From Stichopus chloronotus (taxonomy: Eukaryota; Echinodermata; Holothuroidea; Aspidochirotida; Stichopodidae): a stretch of DNA of 64,000 bases. The stretch covers positions 8,867,506 through 8,931,505 of the forward strand of contig CM037838.1 in the NCBI GenBank assembly GCA_021234535.1, in the 5' to 3' direction. The notes below the pieces were generated by a model, which saw nothing but the letters and a program-made list of their open reading frames with translations, had not been told where the DNA came from and ran no database searches. Each line of letters opens with the position of its first letter. Position 1 is the stretch's first letter. Below are positions 52,401 to 56,700 of this stretch, piece after piece. A program made the position numbers and the translations under genes.

Positions 52401-55395
52401 CATCAATGTTGTTAAAGCCACATGTCATTATTTAATGTTTCCGAGGAGAAACTTTCATCAGACAAGTTTCAAATGTAAATACCTTTGTGACCATTCATTA
52501 ATGACACACAAAATCATCCTAACTTACTGTAATTTGAAAAATCGGAGTGAAAAGTAAGTCTTTGTGAAGGGACAAGTGTTAAAGGGGAAAGAAGAGATGG
52601 CTAGAATATAGCTCTTTTCAAGTACAGTATTACCGACACTTCACATGTTTCATTCAGAGTTTCATAGGCTATGTAGACTATTCATACTATAGTTACTGAT
52701 AGGGGCATGGAGAGATTGCGTTACAGGACGCTTTTCGTGCAAATCGAAGTTGAATGTCAACAGTTTGCTTCATTCAAAGATAATTCTGCCAGCTCTAAAT
52801 TTGTCTCCCGTTGCCAATCTCTGTAGGGTGTCAGATATTAAACAATGTAAAAGGCAGTGTTTGGAGTTTACTTAGTGGCTACATATGCTTAATATTGCTG
52901 TACAAAAGACAGAACATATGCTACCTCTAAGGATTCATGCTGCACTATTTTCGAGTAAACTTTTGACCAACCTAACTGTCCAGAAAACTTGGCTTCACCA
53001 CTGGCATAGTGGTTAATCTTTTAACATGTTGGTATAACAATTTGATTGGCACACATGTTTGGTTATTTGCTTTCTGAAGTAAACTTTCAATGATTACTAA
53101 GTGTTAACAGTGAGAACACCACTCACTTTAATATTTCATCAGCCACTGACACACTGCTTGAGAGGGACTTCATCAGCACACAAACAAAATATATTAAAAC
53201 CAAGTTCATATCGAACCAGTCACATACTCACCAGAGTCATAGGCCCGCTTCTGCTTGAATCCCATTCGTCTCTTCCTGTGCTGGCCAAAGTGGGTATTGC
53301 TTCTCGGCCTAGCGGTCTTTCTGGCCTTTCCCCTCAGACAAGCATAAGGAATGTAACCGGACTGGTCCAGAGTCTGTCTGATTGCCTGCAGGTCGCCATC
53401 GTCGACCGACTGCCGGACTGCCTTATCCGGGGAAAGGGCAACAGTCACTTCGCTTTCCATGTTTTTCTCCACAGCTGTCTCCTGTAACCCCTCTACAACA
53501 CTGTTTGAAACTGGTCCCATTTCCTTCGTTTTGGAGTCTTTGTGGATACCGGTGGGAATGGGGTTGTCGACCTCCAGGACGACGGCCTCCGGGATCTCCC
53601 TGCTCAGTGGCTGCATTATTCCGCCGCGGCCCCTCTTGGCGACGTTCTTGTACCCACCCCGTGCAGTATAGCCCCGCCTCCTTGATCCCCTGAATCCCCC
53701 TCTCCTGATGATCTTCAGAGGGGATTTGCTCTCCATAGATGGACTGGCCCCTGGAATGTTGTTACCTGATATGTCCATGACCAGAGGAGCTAGTCCTACT
53801 CCATCACTTTGATAAGACAAATCGCTTGGTTCCATCTTTTGAAAAACTTTCTTACCAGTGCTCCCCTTTCGACGTGTCCATCGACCTCTTCCCCTGATCT
53901 TCGATCTAGGCTTCAGTTTACCCCCTCTAGTTCTTCCCATTCCCCTACCCCTACCTCTGCCTACCAGGCCACCACCTCTACTGCTACCTCTCCTAACTCC
54001 AAGTCCTCTCATCCCCTTGACACGACCTCTGCCTCCTCCCCTGGCCGTTTTCCCTGCAGACTCGTACCTGTCTGAATCCTCTAAGAACTTGTGTTTGATT
54101 TTCCTCTTTGGTCTCTCTGTCAGCTTCATCGAGATCGGCTGCTGAGCAACGACAGGTTCTTTGGTTTGGTTATCTGTCGCCCCTCCTTGTACTTTGCTGC
54201 CGTCCCTAGCAGACTGTTGTCCACTCTCTACTTCTCTTGCAATATCTAAATCTGGATGCAAGTTCTCTCGTCCATCTACGATGATTCCAGAGGTATCTCC
54301 TTCTGGCAACAGAGTAGGTGGCTTTGTGGTATCTATCGCATCATCCTTACTTTCGCTGGCCATCAGCTGTTCCGACGTGTCCGGTTTGGTGTCATCTGTT
54401 ATCTGTGGAGGTGACTCTGCATGAACAACCGCGACCACCTCCACTTGATTCCGCGATAACGTCGTCGTTGCTAGCTTCTTCTTTTCTCCTTCTTCAGGTA
54501 AGGAGACAACTTTCACCGGTTCACTGTCTTTGCTGGTCTGGACATTGTTATGATCCTCGGTCTTCCTCTTCTTTTTGCGACCTTTCTTTGGCTTTTCCTT
54601 TACCTCCTCCCCTCCTTCATTTTCAGACTGCGAGGTGGCACTCTCTGACTCCGAATGTTGTAATGCTGCTAGTCTTTGGTCTACCAGCGGAGGTCCCGCT
54701 GGGGTTTTCTCCTGGCTTTTAGGATCCTTCCCCGCCAAAGGTTCGGTCGATGCTACTTTGTCCGTGTCGAATTTGGACACAAAGGTGTTACTTGGGAGTT
54801 TTGGGGTGGAGTTGGCACATGACGAGGTGGTGACAGCTGCTGTGTTGCTGCAAGAAGACTGAGGAGAAACAGTGGCAAGAATCAAAGTCTGCTGGCGGGT
54901 TGTGGGAGTAGATTCAGAGCTTACCAGCAATAAGACTGGCAACGTACCACTGGCACCTTGAACGAGGGTCCTGACCCCAGTATTTACGTTCTTTGGAGCA
55001 TCACTACTGGCCTTTGCAGCCTCACTTCCCTCTGGTTTCTTCTCTTTGTCAGCCTCCACGGGAACTGGTCCTTCTTTACCGACTTGAAGAACCTGTTTGT
55101 TCTGCTCTGATAATGTTTGACCCTGTTGTTTCATGTGGGCCAGAAGATGTTCAACATACTGCTTCCCAACTGGTCGACCTGTTTTCCTGGCACTTCCAGG
55201 TGCCACCACCTTGTTGTCCAAGGTGGGGGTTTGTTTGCTGCTGGATACATTGTTGTTATCAGTTTTATCCTTTGGTACTTCTTCCTCAGAGTTGGAGACT
55301 TCTTTCACTGCCCCATTAGAGATAGACAAAACCTCTTTCTCAGTAGATTCAGTGGCAGCCACTGACTGAGTATCGTTGGCTTGGGGTTTGCCAGT
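1268..55395 (-). CDS. EHMT: EHMT (G9a/GLP-like) histone H3K9 methyltransferase, partial gene of 23 exons
   Basis: The product is a nuclear histone methyltransferase that mono- and dimethylates H3 lysine 9 to silence genes, normally in a complex with its paralogue or itself and with zinc-finger partners such as WIZ. Domain order read from the exons matches the family exactly: long basic N-terminus (residues 1-904), EHMT cysteine-rich RING-like region (about 930-1050), ankyrin repeats (about 1173-1430), pre-SET (about 1460-1555) and SET (about 1560 onward). SET motifs seen are [27 protein letters not shown] and AFFASRQIK. All 22 introns have a GT donor and AG acceptor, and every junction keeps the frame. 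Visible length is 1684 residues, against about 1210-1300 for whole human proteins; the excess is N-terminal. The first exon and start codon are not found. The last exon(s), with the FDYG motif and post-SET cysteines, lie beyond position 1. One EHMT gene is usual in invertebrates, so a choice between EHMT1 and EHMT2 has no meaning here. Confidence 0.96.
2182..3666. repeat. 194-bp tandem array
   Basis: Five nearly identical 194-bp units start at 2697, 2891, 3085, 3279 and 3473 and end at 3666. Each starts acaccacgccc and ends aaagatgtactga. They differ at only a few positions (for example tcactt/taactt and ttccc/ttctc). To the left, 2182-2696 holds about three further units that are damaged by many small insertions and deletions; one of them lacks a large part. 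Confidence 0.95.
9191..9525. repeat. Dispersed repeat A, copy 1
   Basis: This segment shares a series of blocks in the same order and orientation with 15405-15720: gatgcatcagctc/catgcatcagctc, cacttagta-cactcaa, ccaatcatca, ttggatcttagatgaga and ccaacacctg. The copies are diverged but clearly homologous. Type unknown; no coding potential. Confidence 0.75.
9740..10140. repeat. Minisatellite with about 110-bp units
   Basis: Diverged units recur with starts near 9848, 9958 and 10068, each with a cacaga-tctgcat-tgtgga-gtgt block and then several copies of ccactgtgtgggaatgtg-like text. A more diverged unit precedes them. Inner near-repeats of about 18-20 bp suggest a higher-order structure built from a shorter motif. 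Confidence 0.75.
10339..10417 (-). CDS. EHMT: EHMT exon 22: SET domain, ELISDAEAD segment
   Basis: This is a 79-base exon (residues 1600-1626) isolated by introns of 15.3 kb and 8.9 kb. It codes [20 protein letters not shown] and FDLENR, equal to human [26 protein letters not shown] with few changes. The acceptor is tttctccctcag and the donor gtgagt. Confidence 0.98.
12011..12035. repeat. (AG)n microsatellite
   Basis: About 12 uninterrupted AG dinucleotides followed by acatgg. It creates spurious Arg/Glu and Leu/Ser frames on the two strands. Confidence 0.97.
15405..15720. repeat. Dispersed repeat A, copy 2
   Basis: This is the partner of the segment at 9191-9525, with which it shares collinear blocks such as ttggatcttagatgaga and ccaacacctg. 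It lies about 6 kb away, across EHMT exon 22, in the same orientation. Confidence 0.75.
18010..18400. repeat. Short internal repeats around a ggttccttgcac motif
   Basis: The block ggttccttgcac occurs near 18052 and 18360, and atggcccatttc near 18128 and 18215 with similar flanks, showing a diverged duplication of about 90 to 300 bp. It adjoins the repeat tract ending in the hairpin and may belong to the same element. Confidence 0.5.
18960..19350. repeat. Two-copy repeat with CA run and terminal hairpin
   Basis: Two diverged copies of a roughly 150-bp unit start with agtcccg and contain ctcgttaata-gcaagata, agcaccaaaaa and ttgagaaaa. They are followed by a CA-rich run (19284-19308) and by a perfect 9-bp inverted repeat, ggttccttt/aaaggaacc, at 19326-19350 with a 7-base loop. 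The layout suggests a nonautonomous mobile element end. Confidence 0.65.
21999..22398. repeat. 400-bp polypurine tract (GGGAGAGAATGG-type minisatellite)
   Basis: The plus strand is almost pure A/G for about 400 bases, built from variants of ggggagagaatgggga and gagggagaaaatggg, with only rare T or C. Long glutamate/glycine and serine/proline frames on the two strands are artefacts of the composition. In the sense of the EHMT transcript this is a long pyrimidine tract. Confidence 0.95.
22850..23180. repeat. Degenerate minisatellite of about 21 bp
   Basis: Variants of ccagtccagtgttttcctac repeat about 12-15 times with many substitutions and small spacers, best preserved between 22970 and 23130. 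It yields short chance open frames. Confidence 0.8.
24395..24560. repeat. Dispersed repeat B, copy 1
   Basis: The segment with cttggttttcaataaaatgt, then aaggaacagggttaatcaa and a gcattaac end, is matched by a diverged copy at 48785-48950 in the same orientation. It is not coding. Confidence 0.6.
24841..25112. repeat. 272-bp tandem duplication, copy 1
   Basis: This copy starts catgccttaacatatata and ends actcttttc. It is directly followed by a second copy of equal length, and the two differ at only a handful of bases. A 72-codon frame (24858-25076) is kept in both copies, but it matches nothing I recognise. Confidence 0.95.
25113..25384. repeat. 272-bp tandem duplication, copy 2
   Basis: This is an exact-length head-to-tail copy of 24841-25112, with scattered single-base changes such as tgtgatg/tgtgacg and atcagtc/atcaatc. 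It ends about 380 bases before EHMT exon 21 in plus coordinates. Confidence 0.95.
25764..25966 (-). CDS. EHMT: EHMT exon 21: end of pre-SET and start of SET
   Basis: This is a 203-base exon (residues 1533-1599 plus two bases) between cctcttgacag and gtgagt. It gives [20 protein letters not shown], with the last pre-SET zinc cysteines, then [20 protein letters not shown] and PKGTFIC. GWGVR lines part of the S-adenosylmethionine pocket. Sequence identity to vertebrate G9a is very high here. Confidence 0.98.
26268..27520. repeat. 1.25-kb degenerate minisatellite, unit about 25 bp
   Basis: Roughly 50 diverged units follow the pattern gagccatagcatgatttaat then aatc. Units vary in nearly every position, but gcatgattta and the a/gagc-at core recur throughout. 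The divergence implies an old array that is no longer homogenised. Confidence 0.92.
27652..27890. repeat. Dispersed repeat C, copy 1
   Basis: It shares collinear blocks with 56405-56700, same orientation: actcatcactccagacagt, atgctgtgtaatacgagctac, gaatttg-tg-caa-caaag-gcagaac and ccaaaaatata-c-tgggg. It is not coding. Confidence 0.75.
27997..28074 (-). CDS. EHMT: EHMT exon 20: pre-SET zinc cluster, first cysteines
   Basis: This is a 26-codon exon (residues 1507-1532), phase 0 at both ends, between tctcctgacag and gtaagtc. It reads [19 protein letters not shown] followed by VRCWYS. The spacing of the Cys residues equals human HCTCVDDCSSSNCLCGQ, part of the Zn3Cys9 cluster typical of SUV39-family pre-SET domains. 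Confidence 0.97.
28075..30288 (-). other. Intron between EHMT exons 20 and 19
   Basis: No repeat array or exon is recognisable. Short open frames on both strands lack conserved motifs. Confidence 0.6.
30289..30433 (-). CDS. EHMT: EHMT exon 19: pre-SET, first part
   Basis: This is a 145-base exon (residues 1458-1506) between ctctttttgcag and gtaatg. It codes [20 protein letters not shown], then [19 protein letters not shown], matching human [21 protein letters not shown] and YISENCETSTMNIDR. This segment packs the pre-SET domain against SET. Confidence 0.97.
30434..32303 (-). other. Intron between EHMT exons 19 and 18
   Basis: From about 31320 to 31780 there is a very degenerate repeat, roughly 50-90 bp apart, of gcaagttctcaagttgagacaa-like text. 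A G-rich homopolymer lies near 31240-31260. A fragment near 30915-30990 resembles pieces at 5.7 and 17.6 kb. No exon seen. Confidence 0.6.
32304..32471 (-). CDS. EHMT: EHMT exon 18: last ankyrin repeat and start of the pre-SET linker
   Basis: This is a 168-base exon (residues 1402-1457 plus two bases) between ggaattcacag and gtgagc. It has [40 protein letters not shown] and then [10 protein letters not shown], parallel to human NKEGDTAWDLTPERSDVWFAL and AIRTEKIICRD. It ends the ankyrin array and leads to pre-SET. Confidence 0.96.
32716..32754 (-). CDS. EHMT: EHMT exon 17: 39-base ankyrin microexon
   Basis: This very short exon (residues 1389-1401 plus two bases) lies between tttgtag and gtaagt. 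It codes [13 protein letters not shown], completing the TPLH motif of exon 16 and matching human LHIAARESYHDCV. It is too short for ORF finders and would be missed without the flanking exons. It lies just beyond a 4.1-kb intron that holds retroelement fragments. Confidence 0.93.
33590..35760 (+). mobile_element. Penelope-like retroelement, degraded RT and 3' half
   Basis: Plus-strand frames, broken by many stops and frameshifts, spell parts of a reverse transcriptase: VFDIVAF near 34329, [13 protein letters not shown] near 34519, and the YRDD catalytic-type box at 34611-34622. A LDISMDL to [12 protein letters not shown] stretch follows (about 34681-34795), then an [16 protein letters not shown] segment near 35040. 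A KKSF...TELSEY stretch near 35345-35390 resembles the part after the GIY-YIG core in retroelements of this kind; the core itself is not visible. The tail cctgacgatggaagttgacc is near 35751. Class assignment is from memory of such elements in marine invertebrates. The copy is dead. Confidence 0.75.
36052..36785 (+). mobile_element. Penelope-like retroelement, 5' half of the ORF, degraded
   Basis: It starts as an open frame (36052-36453) with [19 protein letters not shown] and [10 protein letters not shown], then shifts frame and continues to [18 protein letters not shown], a stop, and [15 protein letters not shown] near 36640-36690. KxNGVVIxDRxxYxEGI is the conserved block ahead of RT motif 1 in Penelope-type elements. 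It stops abruptly near 36785, about 100 bases from EHMT exon 16. Confidence 0.75.
36888..37015 (-). CDS. EHMT: EHMT exon 16: ankyrin repeat, cage Trp LHWAS
   Basis: This is a 128-base exon (residues 1347-1388 plus two bases) between ctcacctcacag and gtaagt. It starts [18 protein letters not shown], equivalent to human EENICLHWASFTGSAAIAE, and keeps the third cage tryptophan. It ends NIHGDTPL with the Leu codon split by the intron. The loop [13 protein letters not shown] is a few residues longer than in the human proteins. Confidence 0.96.
37193..37297 (-). CDS. EHMT: EHMT exon 15: ankyrin repeat with the methyl-lysine cage tryptophans
   Basis: This is a 35-codon exon (residues 1312-1346) between ttatcacag and gtaggt. 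It reads [18 protein letters not shown], then [13 protein letters not shown]. In GLP the two Trp of this repeat, a nearby Glu and the Trp of the next repeat form the cage that binds H3K9me1/2. Both Trp are kept here. The Glu position (human WAAE/WATE) is Asp. Confidence 0.96.
37497..37598 (-). CDS. EHMT: EHMT exon 14: ankyrin repeat
   Basis: This is a 34-codon exon (residues 1278-1311), phase 0 at both ends, so it encodes one whole repeat unit. It has [19 protein letters not shown] and then a Leu-rich second helix ending in HIDVQ. It matches human EEDGSTCLHHAAKIGNLEM. Confidence 0.95.
37599..38009 (-). other. Intron between EHMT exons 14 and 13
   Basis: This is 411 bases of AT-rich sequence with two copies of a cttgagcttcaaactga-like phrase near 37808 and 37857. 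Nothing else is seen. Confidence 0.6.
38010..38084 (-). CDS. EHMT: EHMT exon 13: ankyrin repeat, second part
   Basis: This exon has exactly 25 codons (residues 1253-1277) between ttactttgccag and gtgagg. It codes [20 protein letters not shown], completing the repeat begun by RTPL in exon 12. The splice falls inside the TPLH motif, the same place as in exon 16 to 17. Confidence 0.94.
38085..40014 (-). other. Intron between EHMT exons 13 and 12
   Basis: No array, transposon protein or exon is recognisable. It has a degenerate gaacacag/gatgaacaca reiteration around 39680-39860. Confidence 0.55.
40015..40169 (-). CDS. EHMT: EHMT exon 12: ankyrin repeat
   Basis: This is a 155-base exon (residues 1201-1252) between ttctttttaag and gtgagc. 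It includes [20 protein letters not shown] and then [19 protein letters not shown], a textbook ankyrin repeat (TPLHxAA...GHxxxVxxLLxxGA). It ends RTPL at the start of the next repeat. Confidence 0.96.
40170..41822 (-). other. Intron between EHMT exons 12 and 11
   Basis: It contains a run of about 15 G at 40602-40616. A plus-strand phrase [17 protein letters not shown] near 41065 weakly resembles the end of a LINE reverse transcriptase. No exon seen. Confidence 0.5.
41823..41905 (-). CDS. EHMT: EHMT exon 11: ankyrin domain cap
   Basis: This is an 83-base exon (residues 1173-1200 plus one base) between tttcctctcag and gtaagcc. It codes [19 protein letters not shown], corresponding to human KKLRFHPRQLYLSVKQGE, the N-terminal cap of the ankyrin array, followed by EKVLQML. 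Confidence 0.94.
41945..42045. repeat. CA/CATA-rich simple repeat
   Basis: It has alternating catgcatacatacacacatgc-type text with a pure CA run near 42025-42039, about 40 bases from exon 11 on its acceptor side. Confidence 0.9.
42296..42362 (-). CDS. EHMT: EHMT exon 10: linker helix before the ankyrin repeats
   Basis: This is a 67-base exon (residues 1151-1172 plus two bases) between ctttcacttag and gtgaga. It reads [19 protein letters not shown], matching human GLPLGPGREALEKALVIQ. It is predicted to form a short helix leading into the first ankyrin repeat. Confidence 0.9.
42363..43077 (-). other. Intron between EHMT exons 10 and 9
   Basis: A 118-codon plus-strand frame (42591-42947) shows no domain I recognise. 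No repeat seen. Confidence 0.55.
43078..43208 (-). CDS. EHMT: EHMT exon 9: Pro/Ser-rich linker
   Basis: This is a 131-base exon (residues 1107-1150 plus one base) between tttttcttgacag and gtgaga. It has a Ser/Pro stretch ([16 protein letters not shown]) and then [12 protein letters not shown], which sits where vertebrate proteins have LTLPNG before the GPGREALE helix. It has no catalytic role and connects the cysteine-rich and ankyrin domains. Confidence 0.85.
43209..43809 (-). other. Intron between EHMT exons 9 and 8
   Basis: About 600 bases of AT-rich sequence. Only a short local duplication, aattgtcacaacttt, near 43475 and 43490 is visible. Confidence 0.55.
43810..44111 (-). CDS. EHMT: EHMT exon 8: end of the cysteine-rich region plus linker
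   Basis: This is a 302-base exon (residues 1007-1106 plus two bases). It starts [19 protein letters not shown] and continues to [12 protein letters not shown], the same order as human RFHKACVSQLN...FCPHCGEDA. The rest is a linker rich in Leu, Ser and Glu, ending HIPK. The donor used is gtgggt at 43809, leaving phase 2. A gtacca site three bases downstream would give a stop codon in exon 9. Confidence 0.93.
44112..45601 (-). other. Intron between EHMT exons 8 and 7
   Basis: AT-rich sequence with no recognisable exon, transposon protein or tandem array. Confidence 0.55.
45602..45656 (-). CDS. EHMT: EHMT exon 7: [11 protein letters not shown] zinc-binding core
   Basis: This is a 55-base exon (residues 988-1006) between tttgtgacag and gtatat. 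It codes [18 protein letters not shown], almost identical to human VKHHCCPGCGYFCTA. It supplies four or five zinc ligands of the RING-like fold. The donor gtatat is weak at positions 4-5 but is the only one that keeps phase 0 into exon 8. Confidence 0.93.
45758..45899. repeat. Dispersed repeat D, copy 1
   Basis: Compared with 63738-63880 it shares ataatgtgctaaaatcatgt, cttttctgcatgatagaa and gatatcatgtg-ggattggct, collinear and in the same orientation, with about 80 percent identity by eye. Confidence 0.85.
45905..46340. repeat. Pyrimidine-rich degenerate tandem repeat
   Basis: Variants of tattcattcacattcatatgttcttct recur with spacing near 30 bp, best between 45915 and 46030. It is strongly C/T-biased on the plus strand. 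Confidence 0.7.
47010..47265 (+). mobile_element. LINE reverse-transcriptase C-terminal fragment
   Basis: Plus-strand sequence codes [15 protein letters not shown] and then [15 protein letters not shown] (about 47121-47220). The pattern A-P-x-x-W-x-x-L-P followed by FK-LKTHL is the usual C-terminus of CR1/L2-type LINE polymerases. Only this end is left. Confidence 0.75.
47515..47603 (-). CDS. EHMT: EHMT exon 6: cysteine-rich region, MRPSSR segment
   Basis: This is an 89-base exon (residues 959-987 plus two bases) between atcttctgtcag and gtaggg. It contains [10 protein letters not shown] and GFCFRHR, lining up with human ETMRPSSRVALMVLCETHR, and a Cys (ATC) matching the human SGC cysteine. 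It enters in phase 0 and leaves in phase 2. Confidence 0.93.
47604..48496 (-). other. Intron between EHMT exons 6 and 5
   Basis: No exon or repeat array is recognisable in this 893-base intron. Confidence 0.55.
48497..48592 (-). CDS. EHMT: EHMT exon 5: start of the cysteine-rich RING-like region
   Basis: This exon has exactly 32 codons (residues 927-958), phase 0 at both ends, between ttcattgacag and gtaagtc. It begins [15 protein letters not shown] and ends EALEIVNGK, matching the human stretch that starts LPLCSCRMEAPK and runs through HKCMATESVDGE. The CCC motif and the following VCE cysteine are zinc-ligand candidates of the EHMT-specific cysteine-rich domain. Confidence 0.9.
48593..49841 (-). 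other. Intron between EHMT exons 5 and 4
   Basis: It contains dispersed repeat B copy 2 near its gene-distal end. The rest is AT-rich with short local reiterations such as tgatc-atggtacaactgaaaca near 49620-49650. Confidence 0.6.
48785..48950. repeat. Dispersed repeat B, copy 2
   Basis: It shares aaggtttgttttcgataaaaatgtgg-like text and acgaacaaggttaatcaa with 24395-24560. It lies in the intron between EHMT exons 5 and 4. Confidence 0.6.
49842..49906 (-). CDS. EHMT: EHMT exon 4: short Pro-rich exon
   Basis: This is a 65-base exon between tttcccccacag and gtaagtc, both strong sites. Only one frame is open, and it is the one that phase 1 from exon 3 requires. It codes about 22 residues (905-926) starting [12 protein letters not shown] and ending DHNYG. 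With the shorter exon 3 donors the junction reads SCRMAPPAP, close to SCRMEAP in human G9a. It could be an alternatively used exon, since skipping it would break the frame into exon 5. Confidence 0.68.
49907..50547 (-). other. Intron between EHMT exons 4 and 3
   Basis: A Cys-rich open frame on the minus strand from 50421 downward ([17 protein letters not shown]) follows an acceptor-like tatgtcaaag in matching phase. I see no good donor before its stop, so it is not called as an exon but could be a cryptic or alternative one. Confidence 0.5.
50548..50866 (-). CDS. EHMT: EHMT exon 3: cysteine-containing region ahead of the RING-like domain
   Basis: The exon opens after ccttaacag in phase 0 and codes residues 799-904. 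It reads [15 protein letters not shown], then a segment with CRQC and several more Cys, and finishes with a Pro-rich stretch ending LPPCSC, then a Lys-rich tail. Three GT sites near the 3' end all leave phase 1, at 50590 (gtgcaa), 50560 (gtaagaaag) and 50548 (gtaagaaaag). The end given uses the longest form; the last two sites have strong donor sequence. I do not recognise the Cys-rich segment from the vertebrate proteins. PPCSC resembles the family's PLCSC motif, which is also encoded downstream in exon 5. Confidence 0.7.
51256..51485 (-). CDS. EHMT: EHMT exon 2: Ser/Thr-rich acidic linker
   Basis: The exon starts after tgctgtag, completing an Asp codon left open by exon 1, and codes residues 722-798. 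It begins [10 protein letters not shown], then a Ser/Asn-rich stretch, an acidic SGDSEDDLE patch and a long Thr/Ala/Ser run. The acceptor is clear. The donor is less certain: I chose gttagt after PYSA because it leaves phase 0, as exon 3 requires. A gtgtag site nearer the Thr-rich run is in the wrong phase. No known domain is recognisable; it probably serves as a flexible, phosphorylatable linker. Confidence 0.68.
51486..53231 (-). other. Intron between EHMT exons 2 and 1
   Basis: AT-rich sequence; no exon, transposon protein or tandem array is recognised. Exon 1 begins right after at its gene-proximal end. Confidence 0.55.
53232..55395 (-). CDS. EHMT: EHMT exon 1 of those visible: long disordered basic N-terminal region
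   Basis: This 2164-base exon codes residues 1-721. It opens after a pyrimidine-rich acceptor (ctctacag at 55396-55403) in phase 0 and ends at donor gtgagt in phase 1. An in-frame ATG at 55419 lies upstream of the acceptor and is probably intronic, so I did not use it as start. The protein is low-complexity, rich in Ser, Thr, Lys, Glu and Gly. It has an ARKTGRP motif (residues 69-75), a lysine-rich nuclear-localisation-like cluster [11 protein letters not shown] (268-278), an Arg/Gly block with GRGRGRG runs (about 448-512), a second RGG block (about 561-590), and KARKTARPR (690-698) close to the end. The ARKT motifs resemble the automethylation site of human G9a. Assignment to the gene rests on splice phase, position and these motifs, since EHMT N-termini are otherwise poorly conserved. 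Confidence 0.85.
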
Positions 55396-56404
55396 CTGTA
55401 GAGGGGAAAGGAGTGACAAAATGAGCCTGCATCATCTCATATCTCAAACGCTTTTGAACTAAAGTGAACACTTTGACTTGTTTCACAAAATTACCTAAAC
55501 TTTTTCCAAACCTGCCGAGTCTGCTTCATACGCTTACCGAAAGATACAAATGAACATCAATGAGTGGATAATTAACGATTCAGTTCGGTTTTTAAAATTT
55601 GTGGACCGACACTTTTCACATTAGCACAAATTTACACGCACACAGCTATTGCAAGCGAGGGTTAAAAATTCAAAACTTTTGACCATTTCTACAACCCTGA
55701 CGTGTGAAATATTGACTATTGTCAGTACAAGCATTGTCACGTGGATGGGTCTTTCAAAATCGTGACAAATCATCAATATCGACTCAATGTGGCACTTCAA
55801 AGTTTCAAGACCTGTTTTTTAAAGTGGAACTGCAAATCCCTGGGATTCTGTGCTCAAAAGTTTAATTACGTTTTACACTAAAATTCACTTTCTTCATTCA
55901 ATTTGCCAGTTTCACTGAAGGGCTCTGTAACTTAAATCCAGACAGCCAAACCAACCAAACTGTACGCCAATCATATCGGATTTGTTTAGAAGGATTGAGA
56001 AGATTGGTATCATAAACAACACAGTCTCACATTTTGTGCGGTGACTGATGACAATGCAATTTATTGAAATGGACGGTCCCGGCATTACTCTACAGTGAAT
56101 CACTCATCCCACAAAATAAGCAACCGCCCATTACTTCTTTGTTGCGACAGTGTGTACGCATAAACCAATTAAATGGGTAAGACAAACATATCCTAAGTAC
56201 ATGCTACTGCGTGAGATGGACATATTCTTCTTGCAGCATATGCACAAAACCACATCAGGTAATTCCTGGCTAATCAACTATTTTGATGTAAATTTCTCGT
56301 TTCAAGAATGCCAAACAACTCCATCAACTTGAGTCTTTCTCCTTTTTGCCCATACATCAACAAACAGCTGAATGACAAAGATTAAAACAATATTTTATTA
56401 AAGG

Positions 56405-56700
56405 CAGGTACTCATCACCTCAGACAGTCACAATTCTCCCAACCACTTCCTTCTAGCCCCTCCAACCACCTGTCATAAACTCCTCCCTGGGGAAACACAA
56501 TCCTAAGTTAGGTATCCCCATACTGCACTGCATACAAGGGCCACATGAGCAAGTAAAACACTCCGCCCCTAAGAATGCTGTGTAATATGAGCTACACTGC
56601 ATCTTTGAATTTGCTGCCAATCAAAGAGCAGAACTTATTCACAATTTTGCTTAACCCTGGCCAAAAATATAACCTGGGCTGATGGGTGACTGCCTGTAAG
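56405..56700. repeat. Dispersed repeat C, copy 2
   Basis: This is a longer copy of the element at 27652-27890, with an extra internal stretch of about 60 bases. It lies upstream of the first visible EHMT exon. Confidence 0.75.

Noticed and set aside
53809..54145. Pro/Leu-rich plus-strand frames opposite the RG block
   Set aside because: They mirror the Arg/Gly codons of the EHMT exon; no start or splice evidence.
53382..55369. Several plus-strand frames of 78-134 codons
   Set aside because: They are shadows of the large EHMT exon on the opposite strand.
55396..55419. ATG at 55419 as the EHMT start codon
   Set aside because: A good acceptor with a pyrimidine tract lies directly after it at 55396, and the codons between are the tract itself. 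I consider it intronic, although a start here cannot be fully excluded.
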